The notes below the pieces were generated by a model that saw nothing but the letters and a program-made list of their open reading frames with translations, had not been told where the DNA came from and did no database searches. A stretch of DNA of 5,146 nt from Bacillota bacterium (GTDB lineage Bacteria; Bacillota; Dethiobacteria; Dethiobacterales; Dethiobacteraceae): the NCBI GenBank assembly GCA_024650095.1, contig JANKMV010000184.1, positions 1 through 5,146 on the forward strand, written 5' to 3'. Made by a program: the position numbers and the translations under genes. The stretch's first letter is position 1. Every line of letters starts with the position of its first letter. Positions 1 through 5,146 of this stretch are shown in pieces.

Positions 1-11
1 AAAACTAGTTC

Positions 12-24
12 TTTGTCGAAAAAA
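12..24 (+). promoter_or_regulatory. Candidate Spo0A box upstream of the c-di-GMP enzyme gene
   Basis: The core TGTCGAA at 14-20 matches the established Spo0A recognition core (TGNCGAA, usually TGTCGAA) in all positions, and it has the T-rich left flank and A-run right flank (TTTGTCGAAAAAA) typical of good 0A boxes. It lies about 45 bases before the start codon, in an AT-rich leader. A -10-like TAAAAT at 28-33 is too close to use the box as a normally spaced -35, so activation and repression are equally open. The window begins at base 1, so further boxes or a -35 may lie outside. A core match also occurs by chance inside the gene (820-826, reverse orientation), so the 7-mer alone is weak evidence; the flanks and position raise it. 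Confidence 0.5.
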
Positions 25-51
25 GAATAAAATAGATTTTGGGTGGGGCAT

Positions 52-58
52 AAGGGGG
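52..58 (+). promoter_or_regulatory. Shine-Dalgarno site that favours ATG 66 over ATG 60
   Basis: The sequence AAGGGGG (52-58) is a Shine-Dalgarno variant, AGGAGG with one A-to-G change. It leaves only one base before the in-frame ATG at 60 but seven before the next in-frame ATG at 66. Normal spacing is 5-9 bases, so 66 is the better start. Confidence 0.6.
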
Positions 59-65
59 TATGAAT

Positions 66-2618
66 ATGGAATTTGAGAAAACGATATCAATGGCTGTCCC
101 TTTATTTGCGTTCCTTTTATACATGGGGCTGATGGCACTGAGTATAAAAAGCTCTCGTTCAAAATTATCCAAGATATTTCAAGGGTACTTAACCGTAATG
201 TTGGTCTGGAGTTTGGGCTCCTTTATGATGCGGACAGGCTTTTTTCCAGGGCCACTATTCTGGAACCGTTTTATGATCATAGGCATGGTGGGGGTTCCCT
301 TCATATTTTTTCACTTCAGTGAAGAAATATTAGGACGCCCTCATTCTTTCAAATTAAAGCTTGGCTATTTTTTGTATCTTATTTTTTTTATCAGTAATTT
401 TTTTGGACTAATCGTGGACGATGTTTCTCTCGTAGATGGATTTTTTAGTTATTCTTTGGGTTCTCTGTCGGTTGTTTTTGCGGTAACGGGGGGCGGGTAC
501 GTTTTACTATCTACTCTTCTCTTAATAGGGGAGGGTTTTAAAAATCCTGCTTCATTTTGGAGTAATCGTCTGGTTTATCCTTCCATTGGTGCTGTCCTGA
601 TGTTTGTGGGAAGTACACTGAACCTATTTCCCCAAATTGGTAAATATCCACTTGATATCACAACCAATACAATTAACGCATTTTTACTTACCTATGCAAT
701 TTATCGTTACCGCCTACTAAATATTACAATTTCCATTCGTAAAGGATTAGTGTATTCTGCATTAACGGTTTTACTTACGGGTAGTTATCTGCTTACCGTC
801 TACCTGTTGGAGTCAGTGATTCGACAGAATTTAGGGTATACCACTGCCATTGCTCTGATTATGGCGGCTATCATCGCTATTATCTTTGAACCATTAAAAA
901 ACTTCTTGCGTGTCTGGATTGATAAAGTAATGTTCGGCGAGAAATATGATTATCGAAAAACCCTTAAAGAGTTCAGTTACCTTAAGACATCCATTCTTAA
1001 TTTAGATCAGTTAACCCAATCGACACTGGAGCTGTTAATAAAAGCCCTGCAAGTTCCCTCCCTAGCTTTTTTACTACTGGATAAGGATAGTAATTTTTAC
1101 TTACATGCCGGAGTTGCCATTGATGAGGATTTATCTAAGGTTGTGCGTATCGATAAAACCAGTCCCATTATCCGGAGGCTGTCTCAACACAATCCCATTC
1201 TAACTTGGAAGGAAATTGAAACTGCTCCTGATTTTCAGGGACTCTGGGAGCGAGAAAAAGAGTTTCTCAAAGAACTGAAGATTTTTCTTTTTGTCGGTAT
1301 CAGAATGAATGGGGAACTGATTGGTATTTTGCTCTTGCCGAAAAAAAGTACAGCGGATCCTTTTACCGATGATGACCGAGAAATGTTAGTTACACTAGCG
1401 AACGAGGCTGCTGTTTCCATTCATAATGCTCAAGTCTACAGTGAGGCAAAAAGACAGGCCGTGAGAGATGAGTTAACAAAGTTATATAATTACCGTTTTT
1501 TTCAGGAGTCTCTCGATAAAGAAATAGCTCGCTCAAATAGAACGAAGCAGGATTTCTCTTTAATATACTTAGATTTAGATTTCTTTAAGGCATACAATGA
1601 CATTTTTGGTCATCTTGCAGGCGATGAAGCCCTGGTTAAGATTGGGCAGTCCATTGCTCAATCCATTCGTCCGTCAGATATAGCGACCCGCCTTGGTGGT
1701 GACGAATTTGGCATTATTTTGCCCGATGCCAATAGTGAAGATGCACTCGAGATTGCAGATAGAATTAAAACGACTGTGTTAACTAATTTCCCTGGTACCA
1801 GTACCAGTAGTGTTCTAACCATTAGCCAAGGGATAGCTTCCTACCCGCAACATGCTCAAAATAAACAACAACTGATATCATGTGCCGATCGCGCACTATA
1901 TCAGTCAAAAAACATGGGACGCAATATGGTTTCTGCCTATAAACTCAGTCTAGCTGTGCCAAGCTCCTCTAGTGAAGATGGATCCGGATCAGAATTCGAA
2001 AGAGATTTCCTGAGACAGCAGGTGGAAGATGCGTATTTATCTGTAATCTACACCTTGGCAGCAGCCATTAATGCCAAAGATAATTATACGTATAAGCATT
2101 CAGAAGCTGTCACCTACTATTCGGTTGCCATAGCAGAAGCGCTTGGCTTTTCTGAAGAGCAAAAGAAAATGATTCGTTATGCGGGTATGTTACATGACAT
2201 CGGTAAAATAGGTATTCCCGAGTATATTCTTAACAAGCCAAGTTCTTTAACAAAAGAGGAAAGGGAAGTTATTGAGAGTCATGTACTGGTGGCTGAGGCG
2301 ATTGTTAGCCACACCCCTTATCTTCGTGAAGTGGCCCCCGTGATTTTGCACCATCATGAATCATATGACGGTGGTGGCTATCCCCATGGTCTCAAGGGCG
2401 AAGATATTCCCCTTGAAGCTCGCATCTTGGCCATTGCGGATGCCTACCATGCCATGACGAGTGATCGGCCCTATCGTAAGGGAATGCCATCAGAAATAGC
2501 TATTCAACGAATGTTGGAGTTATCAGGAATACAATTTGACCCCATTCTGCTGCCTATTTTTGTGAATTTCATAAAAAGAGAACCCATGTTGAAGGTCGCG
2601 GGAGATCATCATGATTAA
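66..2618 (+). CDS. Membrane-bound bifunctional c-di-GMP enzyme: multi-TM sensor, GAF, GGDEF, HD-GYP
   Basis: Predicted to make c-di-GMP from two GTP (GGDEF) and to hydrolyse it (HD-GYP) at the inner face of the membrane. Numbering is from ATG 66 (850 aa; 852 if ATG 60 is used). Residues about 8-275 hold roughly nine hydrophobic helices resembling the 7TM histidine-kinase-type sensor region plus two more. A GAF-like domain spans about 313-458. The GGDEF domain (about 465-625) has DELTKLYN at 468-475, metal Asp503 in LDLDFF, Asn511/Asp512, intact GGDEF at 544-548, and an RPSD inhibitory I-site at 535-538, five residues before it as in PleD. A Ser/Gly-rich linker follows (about 632-645). The HD-GYP domain (about 655-840) has His678, HD at 710-711, His739, HH at 763-764, GYP at 771-773, Asp792 and RPYR at 801-804. 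Both output domains thus look active, and which direction dominates cannot be read from sequence. It is first in a likely operon and overlaps the next gene. Confidence 0.93.
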   Translation: MEFEKTISMAVPLFAFLLYMGLMALSIKSSRSKLSKIFQGYLTVMLVWSLGSFMMRTGFFPGPLFWNRFMIIGMVGVPFIFFHFSEEILGRPHSFKLKLGYFLYLIFFISNFFGLIVDDVSLVDGFFSYSLGSLSVVFAVTGGGYVLLSTLLLIGEGFKNPASFWSNRLVYPSIGAVLMFVGSTLNLFPQIGKYPLDITTNTINAFLLTYAIYRYRLLNITISIRKGLVYSALTVLLTGSYLLTVYLLESVIRQNLGYTTAIALIMAAIIAIIFEPLKNFLRVWIDKVMFGEKYDYRKTLKEFSYLKTSILNLDQLTQSTLELLIKALQVPSLAFLLLDKDSNFYLHAGVAIDEDLSKVVRIDKTSPIIRRLSQHNPILTWKEIETAPDFQGLWEREKEFLKELKIFLFVGIRMNGELIGILLLPKKSTADPFTDDDREMLVTLANEAAVSIHNAQVYSEAKRQAVRDELTKLYNYRFFQESLDKEIARSNRTKQDFSLIYLDLDFFKAYNDIFGHLAGDEALVKIGQSIAQSIRPSDIATRLGGDEFGIILPDANSEDALEIADRIKTTVLTNFPGTSTSSVLTISQGIASYPQHAQNKQQLISCADRALYQSKNMGRNMVSAYKLSLAVPSSSSEDGSGSEFERDFLRQQVEDAYLSVIYTLAAAINAKDNYTYKHSEAVTYYSVAIAEALGFSEEQKKMIRYAGMLHDIGKIGIPEYILNKPSSLTKEEREVIESHVLVAEAIVSHTPYLREVAPVILHHHESYDGGGYPHGLKGEDIPLEARILAIADAYHAMTSDRPYRKGMPSEIAIQRMLELSGIQFDPILLPIFVNFIKREPMLKVAGDHHD

Positions 2619-3183
2619 TGAGACGCAAACCAAAGGGATAATATTGCTTGGTTTCATTGGCTTTGTTTTATTACTATTTTATGATATGGCATCTTTAAAA
2701 AAGGTGAAAAATCGCTTTGTACTTAGTATATTGGGGTACGGTATACAAGCGTACGCCATCATATGGGCTGCCTTACGCACGGAAATGAGATTCGTCGGTG
2801 AGTGGGTAATGTGGTTGGGTTTGCCTGTTGCACTGGCAGGGCTAAGCTGGTTGCTTTATTGTTTATTCCTTTTCCCACCGATTAGAAAAACATACCAGGA
2901 TGTTAACGGGCCTGTTTTAACGACGCAAGGTCCGTATGCGTTGTGCCGACATCCTGGTATTTATGGCTATAGTGCGTTTGTGCTTGGTTTAGCCTTGCTT
3001 ACTCGTTCAGAGCTTCTTTTTGTAAGCGGATGTATTTGGAGTTGTATAAATGTAGGCTATGTTTTTCTCCAGGACAGATTTATTTTTGGATCATTACTCT
3101 CAGGATATCAAGATTATCGCAATCATACACCAATGTTAATACCGAATGAAGCTAGTGTGAAAAAGTTCTGGAAGACGAAGTAA
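2611..3183 (+). CDS. Integral-membrane methyltransferase, ICMT/PEMT-like
   Basis: A 190-residue membrane protein whose C-terminal half matches the isoprenylcysteine carboxyl methyltransferase / phospholipid methyltransferase superfamily, which uses S-adenosylmethionine to methylate lipophilic substrates within the membrane. Hydrophobic helices lie at about 7-25, 36-54 and 63-88, and a helical hairpin at about 118-152. The family signature is TQGPYALCRHPGIYGY, with RHPG at 113-116, followed by the C-terminal GYQDY at 165-169 and a Pro at 174 (family pattern Y..Y....P..IP). Where most relatives have a Glu pair, this protein has Gln154-Asp155. The start at 2611 has GGGAG at 2600-2604, six bases upstream, and overlaps the end of the c-di-GMP gene by 8 bases, which suggests translational coupling. 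Protein, lipid and small-molecule carboxylate substrates are all possible; true prenyl-cysteine substrates are unlikely in bacteria. Confidence 0.8.
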   Translation: MINETQTKGIILLGFIGFVLLLFYDMASLKKVKNRFVLSILGYGIQAYAIIWAALRTEMRFVGEWVMWLGLPVALAGLSWLLYCLFLFPPIRKTYQDVNGPVLTTQGPYALCRHPGIYGYSAFVLGLALLTRSELLFVSGCIWSCINVGYVFLQDRFIFGSLLSGYQDYRNHTPMLIPNEASVKKFWKTK

Positions 3184-3206
3184 CTTTTCTGTCAGGGGTG
3201 TAAAAA

Positions 3207-4796
3207 ATGATCAACTTAAAAGAATTGCTAAACGAGGATAGGAAAAAAGATGCTTGGTCGAGACATTGTGGCTTTATTGATTTATCCCTTAAGGAATTTC
3301 AGCAAGTTCAGGAGCATCTTCTCCTAGAACAGATAGATCTTCTTTCAAATTGTAAGCTAGGGCAGATACTTCTAGATGGATCTTTACCGCAAAATGGGGA
3401 AGAATTTCGTAAAGTGGTACCCCTCACCTCATATAAAGACTACCACCCATATTTTAAGGATAAACAGGAGGATGTTCTGCCCCTAAAACCAAGCTATTGG
3501 GTATGTACATCTGGCGCCATCGATGCCTATGAGTATAAGTGGGCGCCTTACCCACAGGGGCTAGCCCAGACACATATTAAGAATTTCCTCGCCTCGGTCA
3601 TATTTTCCGTAAGTACGAAAAAAGGAGATTTTTCGCTAACTGAACACCAGAAATTCTTGTACGCCATGGCACCTCCGCCTTATCTAACGGGAATGGTTCC
3701 TTATGGTGTAGAAAAAGAGTTTCCCTTTACCTATTTACCGTCACTTGCAACTGCGGAAAAAATGAGTTTCGAAGAAAGAAATACTGAGGGTTTCCGTTTA
3801 GGTTTAACGCAAGGTATTGATCTCTTTTTTGGTGTCTCTAGCGTGCTAGTAAGAATGGGCGAGAAATTTGCTCAAGCAGAAAGAAACGCAGCAAACCAAC
3901 AGAAAAACAACCCCATAGCATGGTTGCGTTTAGCTAGAGGCCTTGTGAGAAGTAAAATGAAAAAAAGAGAACTCTTGCCCCGCGATGTCTGGTCTTTGAA
4001 GGGTATTATTTGCGCTGGGACGGATACAAGTTTTTATAAAGAACGTATTGAATATTTTTGGGGTAAGAAACCACTGGAGATTTATGGTGGTACTGAAATT
4101 GGTATTGCGGGTACACAGGCCTGGGATTATGAGGGTATGACGTTATTCCCCGACGCAAACTATTGGGAGTTCATTCCTGAAAATGAGTATTTAAAATCAA
4201 AAGCAGACGCCGATTATCAACCGAAGACTGTTTTATTAGCGGAACTAGAAGCAGGACAGAGATATGAATTAGTTATGACTAGTTTTAAGGGGGGAGCCTT
4301 TGTCCGTTACCGAGTCGGTGACATGATTCGAGTTTTACGTCTTACTAACCCAGCACTTGGAATCGATTTGCCTCAAGTTATCTATGAAGATAGAATTGAT
4401 GATGTCATAGATTTAGCAGGCTTTACCCGCATTTATGAACGAACAATCTGGGAGGCGTTAAAGGAGGCGGGTATTACCCATGGTCACTGGTTGGCATGTA
4501 AAGCGTTTGCCGGAGGGCACCCCATCGTCAAAATATATCTAGAAATGTCAGATGCCCAGAAAGCACATACAGCTATGGAAGATGGTATTCATCAAGCTCT
4601 TTGTTCTGTGAATACAGACTATCATAATCTTGCTGAAATCATGGCATACCGTCCTTTCAAGCTTGTAGCCGTAAGTACTATAGCCTATGCGAAGTTAAAA
4701 AAGAAGCAGCGTGCAGAACAGGCTGATCCTGCCGTCTTTAGGCGAATTAATCCACCTGAATATTTATTGCAAGATCTTTTTGGTTTAGAAGCTTAA
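3207..4796 (+). CDS. GH3-family acyl-adenylate-forming (acyl-amido synthetase-like) enzyme
   Basis: A 529-residue soluble protein resembling the GH3 auxin-responsive family of the ANL adenylating superfamily. Plant members activate a carboxylic acid with ATP and join it to an amino acid; substrates of bacterial members are mostly unknown. Visible motifs: a phosphate-loop-like TSGA at 101-104, the YGGTEIG nucleotide motif at 293-299 (family Y-x-S/T-S/T-E-G), a PDANYWEFIP segment at 315-324 typical of GH3, and YRVGD at 368-372, whose Asp binds the ATP ribose in the superfamily. A smaller C-terminal domain follows from about 395. Length fits bacterial GH3 proteins (plant ones are nearer 600). 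The phosphate loop is atypical: relatives usually read SGTS/T-x-G-x-x-K, here SGA followed by IDAYEYK. AGGGGTG at 3194-3200, six bases before the ATG, supports the start. It follows the methyltransferase by 23 bp and ends at a terminator, so it is the last gene of the unit. Confidence 0.82.
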   Translation: MINLKELLNEDRKKDAWSRHCGFIDLSLKEFQQVQEHLLLEQIDLLSNCKLGQILLDGSLPQNGEEFRKVVPLTSYKDYHPYFKDKQEDVLPLKPSYWVCTSGAIDAYEYKWAPYPQGLAQTHIKNFLASVIFSVSTKKGDFSLTEHQKFLYAMAPPPYLTGMVPYGVEKEFPFTYLPSLATAEKMSFEERNTEGFRLGLTQGIDLFFGVSSVLVRMGEKFAQAERNAANQQKNNPIAWLRLARGLVRSKMKKRELLPRDVWSLKGIICAGTDTSFYKERIEYFWGKKPLEIYGGTEIGIAGTQAWDYEGMTLFPDANYWEFIPENEYLKSKADADYQPKTVLLAELEAGQRYELVMTSFKGGAFVRYRVGDMIRVLRLTNPALGIDLPQVIYEDRIDDVIDLAGFTRIYERTIWEALKEAGITHGHWLACKAFAGGHPIVKIYLEMSDAQKAHTAMEDGIHQALCSVNTDYHNLAEIMAYRPFKLVAVSTIAYAKLKKKQRAEQADPAVFRRINPPEYLLQDLFGLEA

Positions 4797-4803
4797 TGGA
4801 TGT

Positions 4804-4832
4804 AACTCGGGCAACGCTGCCCGGGTTTTTTT
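4804..4832 (+). terminator. Intrinsic terminator after the GH3-family gene
   Basis: A GC-rich hairpin begins 8 bases after the stop codon. The core stem CGGGCA/TGCCCG (4808-4813 with 4818-4823) encloses the loop ACGC and extends outward by a T-G wobble, a C-G and two A-T pairs to about 10 bp. A run of seven T (4826-4832) follows directly. This is a textbook Rho-independent terminator and separates the three-gene unit from the next gene. Confidence 0.93.
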
Positions 4833-4883
4833 ACTGGTACGGAAACGATACCTCTTGCAGCAAGCAATGGCACAGTATGTTGG

Positions 4884-4901
4884 GAACGGTCTTGACCGTT
4901 C
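4884..4901. repeat. Perfect 8-bp inverted repeat, possible operator or hairpin
   Basis: GAACGGTC and GACCGTTC are exact reverse complements separated by two bases (TT). As DNA this is an 18-bp dyad of the size bound by dimeric repressors. As RNA it would be a 7-bp stem closed by a CTTG tetraloop. No T-run follows, so it is not a standard terminator. It sits 50 bp after the upstream terminator and about 130 bp before the next start codon. Confidence 0.6.
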
Positions 4902-4962
4902 GGACTCTTTAAAAGCGGCCCCAATAGGGCTTACACAGGGTAAAGAGAACGAATTTTCTTAT

Positions 4963-4984
4963 TATACAGGAATTATGCTGTATA
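4963..4984. repeat. 7-bp inverted repeat TATACAG-N8-CTGTATA
   Basis: The two arms (4963-4969 and 4978-4984) are exact reverse complements with an 8-base spacer, giving a 22-bp dyad about 50 bp before the downstream start codon. Its size and place suit a transcription-factor operator near a promoter; an RNA hairpin of this AT content would be weak. The half-sites point the opposite way to an E. coli LexA box, so it is not one. Confidence 0.5.
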
Positions 4985-5014
4985 TGTTGAAAGTAAAGAG
5001 TGTAATAAAACAGT

Positions 5015-5023
5015 AAAAGGCGG
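5015..5023 (+). promoter_or_regulatory. Ribosome binding site setting a GTG start
   Basis: AAAAGGCGG is AAAGGAGG with a single A-to-C change and ends nine bases before the GTG at 5033. An in-frame TGA at 5024-5026, with only non-start codons after it, means no earlier start is possible, so the GTG is the start of the downstream gene. Confidence 0.65.
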
Positions 5024-5032
5024 TGAAGTATA

Positions 5033-5146
5033 GTGAGCGATGTAGAAGTGGTAAAGCAAGAACGGCAGCAGATTTTTACCAATTTGTATAGAGGTAAAAT
5101 TCCTACGCGCGTTCCTGTTAGCAATTCCCTCTCCCTTGAGGCTTGT
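5033..5146 (+). CDS. 5' end of a gene, possibly UROD-like (corrinoid methyltransferase type); runs off the window
   Basis: Thirty-eight codons are open from GTG 5033 to the last base, with no stop, and a good ribosome binding site precedes them. The start of the protein has a charged helix (VVKQERQQ), then IFTNLYRGKIPTRVPVSNS. This layout, a short helix followed by a G-K-x-P-x-RVPV segment, resembles the N-terminus of uroporphyrinogen-decarboxylase-like proteins. In anaerobic Firmicutes many of these are MtaA/MtbA/O-demethylase-type methyltransferases acting on corrinoid proteins. Only the first helix and strand are visible, so the family call is tentative, while the presence of a coding region is fairly secure. 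It lies beyond a terminator and is probably transcribed separately from the upstream genes. Confidence 0.5.
   Translation, partial: MSDVEVVKQERQQIFTNLYRGKIPTRVPVSNSLSLEAC

Larger units (their letters stand above)
4833..5032. other. Intergenic region and probable 5' leader of the downstream gene
   Basis: These 200 bp carry no convincing gene. They hold two strong inverted repeats (4884-4901 and 4963-4984), a short 4-bp hairpin GCCC/GGGC (4918-4930), a CTTGC/GCAAG palindrome (4854-4864) and a ribosome binding site at the end. No -35/-10 pair with normal spacing was found, although -10-like hexamers occur (TATTAT at 4960-4965, TGTAAT at 5001-5006). It fits no riboswitch class that I recognise. 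Confidence 0.6.

Noticed and set aside
13..33. Sigma-70-type promoter using TTGTCG (13-18) and TAAAAT (28-33)
   Set aside because: The spacer is only 9 bases, against about 17 needed.
820..826. Second Spo0A core (TTCGACA, reverse orientation)
   Set aside because: It lies inside coding sequence for the membrane domain and lacks the flanks; a chance match is expected at this frequency.
1235..1420. Open frame of 61 codons on the minus strand
   Set aside because: It lies wholly inside the GAF-coding part of the c-di-GMP gene, has no family resemblance and no ribosome binding site that I can see; it is a shadow frame.
4868..4884. Possible sigma-54 promoter (TGGCACA then TTGG)
   Set aside because: The -24 half is perfect, but the -12 half is one base too far away and lacks the GC. 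Sigma-54 spacing is strict.
4833..5032. Riboswitch in the leader of the downstream gene
   Set aside because: I compared by eye with the conserved cores of c-di-GMP, TPP, fluoride and THF classes and found no match; the stems seen are isolated.
4909..5124. Open frame of 71 codons on the minus strand
   Set aside because: It covers the intergenic region and the start of the downstream gene, which has its own good ribosome binding site on the + strand. The encoded protein is Cys/Leu/Phe-rich and resembles no family.
1..5146. CRISPR array, tRNA, rRNA or insertion sequence
   Set aside because: No regularly spaced repeats, no tRNA-like cloverleaf and no transposase-like coding sequence are seen.

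Overview
The window most resembles a low-to-mid GC, spore-forming anaerobic Firmicute of the Desulfosporosinus/Desulfitobacterium (Peptococcaceae) type. This is inference, from three things: strong Shine-Dalgarno sites, a Spo0A-box-like site, and a gene set of GGDEF/HD-GYP, GH3-family and UROD-like proteins. No taxonomic marker is present, so the assignment is tentative.

Layout, all genes on the + strand. (1) 1-65: AT-rich leader with a perfect Spo0A-box core (TGTCGAA) and a G-rich ribosome binding site. (2) 66-2618: a large membrane-bound c-di-GMP enzyme with an N-terminal multi-TM sensor, GAF, GGDEF and HD-GYP domains; the catalytic motifs of both output domains are intact. (3) 2611-3183: a small integral-membrane methyltransferase of the ICMT/PEMT type, overlapping the previous gene by 8 bases. 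(4) 3207-4796: a GH3-family acyl-adenylate/acyl-amido synthetase, 23 bp further on. (5) 4804-4832: a strong intrinsic terminator closing this three-gene unit. (6) 4833-5032: 200 bp without a gene, holding two good inverted repeats. (7) 5033 to the window end: the first 38 codons of a new gene, probably a UROD-like (corrinoid methyltransferase type) protein.

The first three genes look like one transcription unit: c-di-GMP synthesis/hydrolysis, then a membrane methyltransferase, then a carboxylate-activating enzyme. The last two could act in sequence on one small molecule (GH3 conjugates a carboxylic acid to an amine or amino acid, the ICMT-like protein methylates it). That link rests only on family chemistry and gene order. 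The Spo0A-like site suggests a connection to entry into sporulation or stationary phase.
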